Assembly: GCA_003159055.1 (NCBI GenBank) | Contig: PMLH01000572.1 | Location: forward strand, 12,101-17,614 | Origin: Myxococcales bacterium | GTDB lineage: Bacteria > Myxococcota > Polyangia > Fen-1088 | Direction of reading: 5' to 3' | Length of the DNA: 5,514 nt | Shown here: positions 4,064 through 5,514 of the stretch, piece after piece | Position numbering within the stretch: position 1 is the first letter of the stretch | Layout of the letters: each line of letters begins with the position of its first letter | Position numbers and translations under genes: made by a program | Notes under the pieces: model-generated | Seen by the model: the letters and a program-made list of their open reading frames with translations, nothing else | What the model was told of the DNA's origin: nothing | Database searches by the model: none

Positions 4064-5514
4064 ATGTCGACGATCCCATCGCGCAGTTCCTTTCTTCTTC
4101 TGCCGGGTCTGTACCTCACCGCCCTCGCCCTCAGCTCTGGCTGCCAAAATGCTGGCTCGGTGGGCGTTCATCCCGACGACTCGGGAACCTCGGGAGAGGC
4201 GGGGACGTCCGGCCAGCGCGACACCGCGTGGGCACTACCCGATTCGCCGCTTGTCTCTCTCCCCGACGGTGGCGCGTCGACAGGGGTCGACACGGGCATG
4301 TGTCAGCCTCTTACCAGCTGCAAAGTCTCGGGCGGGCAGTACTGCGGGCTCATCGGCGACGGATGCACTGGAAGTCTGAATTGCGGCGTCTGTCCCACGG
4401 GGCTGTACTGCGTTCGCGGCGTCTGCAGCGCCGATCCCAACCTTGACGCCGGCACGCTGACCTCGTGCTCGGTGACGGGCGGAACCTACTGTGGGGACAT
4501 TGGGAATGGGGCAGGCGGCAAGCTTTCGTGCGGCGCCTGTCCGGCAGGATGGATGTGTACGAGCGGCCTATGCACCGCAGATCCGGGCACCTGTTCCGCG
4601 AAGTCGTGCGGAAGCGGAACAAGCAAGTACTGCGGCTCCATCGGCGATGGCTGCGGCCATGCCCTGGACTGCGGCGTCTGCGCAGCCGACCAAATCTGCA
4701 CAAACAACCAGTGCGTGCCCAGGGACTGCGTGGCAACGACTTGCAATCCCCTCGGTGGGCAGTACTGCGGCGGCCTGCTCGGCGATGGCTGCGGCGCTGG
4801 GATCACCTGCGGCGACTGCACGACGCCTGGTTGGACCTGCACGAATCACTTGTGCAAGGGCGGCGCCTCGTGCGTGCCCGTCGCGTGCGGCACAGGGTCG
4901 GGCAAGTACTGCGGCACCATCGGCGATGGTTGCGGCGGCAGCAGCGTCTGCGGCGACTGCATTGCCGGCGAGATCTGCAAGAACAACCAATGCATGCCGA
5001 CGCCCTGCACGCCTCTCACCTGCAATCCCACCGGCGGCCAGTACTGCGACGGAAAAGTCGGCGACGGCTGTGGCGGCACGCTCGACTGCAGCCAGCCCTG
5101 TCCGGCGGGCTGGACCTGCAAAAATCATCTGTGCGTCGGAGACCCGACCTGCAAGAGGATCACCTCGTGCGCGAATGGAACGCCCTTCAGCTACTGCGGC
5201 GACGTCGGCGACCAATGCGGCGGCACCCTCCATTGCGGCAACGACTGCGCTGCCGGACAAGATTGCGACACCACCAAGGGACTGTGCAAAGGCAATGGGT
5301 CCTGCATCCCGGTCGCCTGCGACAACGGAACCCCATTCAAGTACTGCGGCGACGCCGGAGACGGCTGCGGCGGCATCCTCCATTGTGGCGATGATTGCGC
5401 CGCCAACCAGGTGTGCGGTTCCGACGGCATCTGCAAGATCAGTACAGGCTGCGTGCCCCAGACCTGCACCAATGGAACCCCGTTCAACTACTGCGGCGAC
5501 ATCGGCGATGGCTG
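4064..5514 (+). CDS. Cys-rich tandem-repeat surface lipoprotein (3' partial)
   Basis: The frame is open from ATG 4064 to the window edge: 483 codons plus two bases of a further Cys codon, with no stop. Residues 1-26 form a lipoprotein signal peptide (Arg7, hydrophobic core LLLPGLYLTALAL) ending in SSGC, with Cys27 as the lipidated residue. Residues 28-79 are a Gly/Ser/Thr/Asp/Pro-rich, Cys-free stalk. From residue 80, nine units of about 42-55 residues follow, the last one cut by the edge. The usual unit is C-x4-C-x7-C-x6-C-x5-C-x2-C-x5-C-x4-C with a core YCGxIGDGCGGxLxCG and, in most units, an even set of eight cysteines, so the domain is probably disulfide-bonded and extracytoplasmic. I recall similar repeats in myxobacterial proteins, sometimes mis-annotated as tryptophan synthase alpha chain; no tryptophan synthase fold is present. 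Function is unknown; a surface, adhesion or spore/matrix role would be a guess. It has its own promoter and is probably not in the lipid operon. Confidence 0.88.
   Translation, partial: MSTIPSRSSFLLLPGLYLTALALSSGCQNAGSVGVHPDDSGTSGEAGTSGQRDTAWALPDSPLVSLPDGGASTGVDTGMCQPLTSCKVSGGQYCGLIGDGCTGSLNCGVCPTGLYCVRGVCSADPNLDAGTLTSCSVTGGTYCGDIGNGAGGKLSCGACPAGWMCTSGLCTADPGTCSAKSCGSGTSKYCGSIGDGCGHALDCGVCAADQICTNNQCVPRDCVATTCNPLGGQYCGGLLGDGCGAGITCGDCTTPGWTCTNHLCKGGASCVPVACGTGSGKYCGTIGDGCGGSSVCGDCIAGEICKNNQCMPTPCTPLTCNPTGGQYCDGKVGDGCGGTLDCSQPCPAGWTCKNHLCVGDPTCKRITSCANGTPFSYCGDVGDQCGGTLHCGNDCAAGQDCDTTKGLCKGNGSCIPVACDNGTPFKYCGDAGDGCGGILHCGDDCAANQVCGSDGICKISTGCVPQTCTNGTPFNYCGDIGDG
4301..5514 (+). repeat. Nine tandem Cys-rich repeat units
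   Basis: Unit starts, at the first cysteine, are 4301, 4466 (second-cysteine position, as the first is lost), 4592, 4727, 4871, 5006, 5150, 5303 and 5450 (partial). Three subtypes are visible. Units 3 and 5 share KYCGxIGDGC and ICxNNQC. Units 4 and 6 share CNPxGGQYC and GWTCxNHLC. Units 7, 8 and 9 share NGTPFxYCGDxGD, and units 7 and 8 also share GGxLHCGxDCAA. Units 1 and 2 are more divergent. Confidence 0.9.
4592..5149 (+). repeat. Duplicated 279-base dimer (units 3-4 and 5-6)
   Basis: Units 3+4 (4592-4870) and 5+6 (4871-5149) are both exactly 279 bases. Unit 3 pairs in sequence with unit 5, and unit 4 with unit 6. Units 4 and 6 both have a one-residue insertion between the third and fourth cysteines (x7 in place of x6), and both are 48 residues against 45 for units 3 and 5. 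This indicates duplication of a two-unit block followed by divergence. Confidence 0.75.

Noticed and set aside
3870..4379. Plus-strand open frame of 169 codons over the intergenic region and lipoprotein start
   Set aside because: It crosses the promoter and signal-peptide region, has no Shine-Dalgarno site or recognisable domain, and conflicts with the better-supported frame from 4064.
4465..5394. Long plus-strand open frame (309 codons) rich in Arg and Leu, inside the repeat region
   Set aside because: It is a frame shadow of the Cys-rich gene: the repeated TGC/GGC codons lack stops in other frames. The protein is Arg-rich with no domain, while the real frame has a signal peptide, Shine-Dalgarno site and ordered repeats.
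4486..5487. Several antisense open frames (4486-4842, 4568-5383, 4846-5121, 5191-5487) with repeated PQPSP-like motifs
   Set aside because: The regular motifs are only the reverse complement of the Cys-rich repeats. No fitting start signals are seen and the frames are broken into pieces.
4301..5514. CRISPR array or non-coding satellite
   Set aside because: Spacing is periodic, but units diverge at the DNA level while keeping one reading frame and the cysteine pattern, which shows a coding repeat.

Overview
The window looks like GC-rich chromosomal DNA from a Gram-negative bacterium, most likely a deltaproteobacterium of the Myxococcota type. The reasons are high GC, tightly overlapped genes, two lipoprotein signal peptides, a periplasmic LolA-like carrier, and a large Cys-rich repeat lipoprotein of a kind I recall from that phylum. 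The taxonomy is an inference; no rRNA or other marker gene is present.

Positions 1-2478 hold four plus-strand genes joined by 4-base stop/start overlaps (ATGA, GTGA, ATGA): a 5'-truncated ApeP-like hotdog dehydratase, a FabG/ApeQ-like ketoreductase, a LolA-like periplasmic lipid carrier (ApeL-like) and a DUF3261-type lipoprotein (ApeN-like). This set matches part of an aryl-polyene (APE)-type lipid gene cluster. The dehydratase and reductase would work on ACP-bound acyl chains in the cytoplasm, and the carrier and lipoprotein would help move or anchor the product at the outer membrane. The ketosynthases, ACP and MMPL exporter expected in such a cluster are not in the window and may lie upstream.

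An 83-base gap is followed by a B12-binding-type radical SAM enzyme (2562-3830) with a clear CxxxCxxC cluster motif. It starts with GTG behind a good Shine-Dalgarno site. It may be a tailoring enzyme for the same product or an unrelated neighbour.

A 233-base non-coding stretch (3831-4063) carries a near-perfect palindrome, a GC hairpin, and a promoter with a consensus TATAAT overlapped by an inverted repeat. It leads into the last gene, which begins at 4064 and runs open through the right edge. That gene encodes a secreted lipoprotein with a Gly/Ser/Asp-rich stalk and at least nine tandem Cys-rich units, normally with eight cysteines each. Units 3-6 are an exact-length 279-base dimer duplication, units 7-9 form a second subfamily, and unit 2 has lost two cysteines together. 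This is the least described part of the window.
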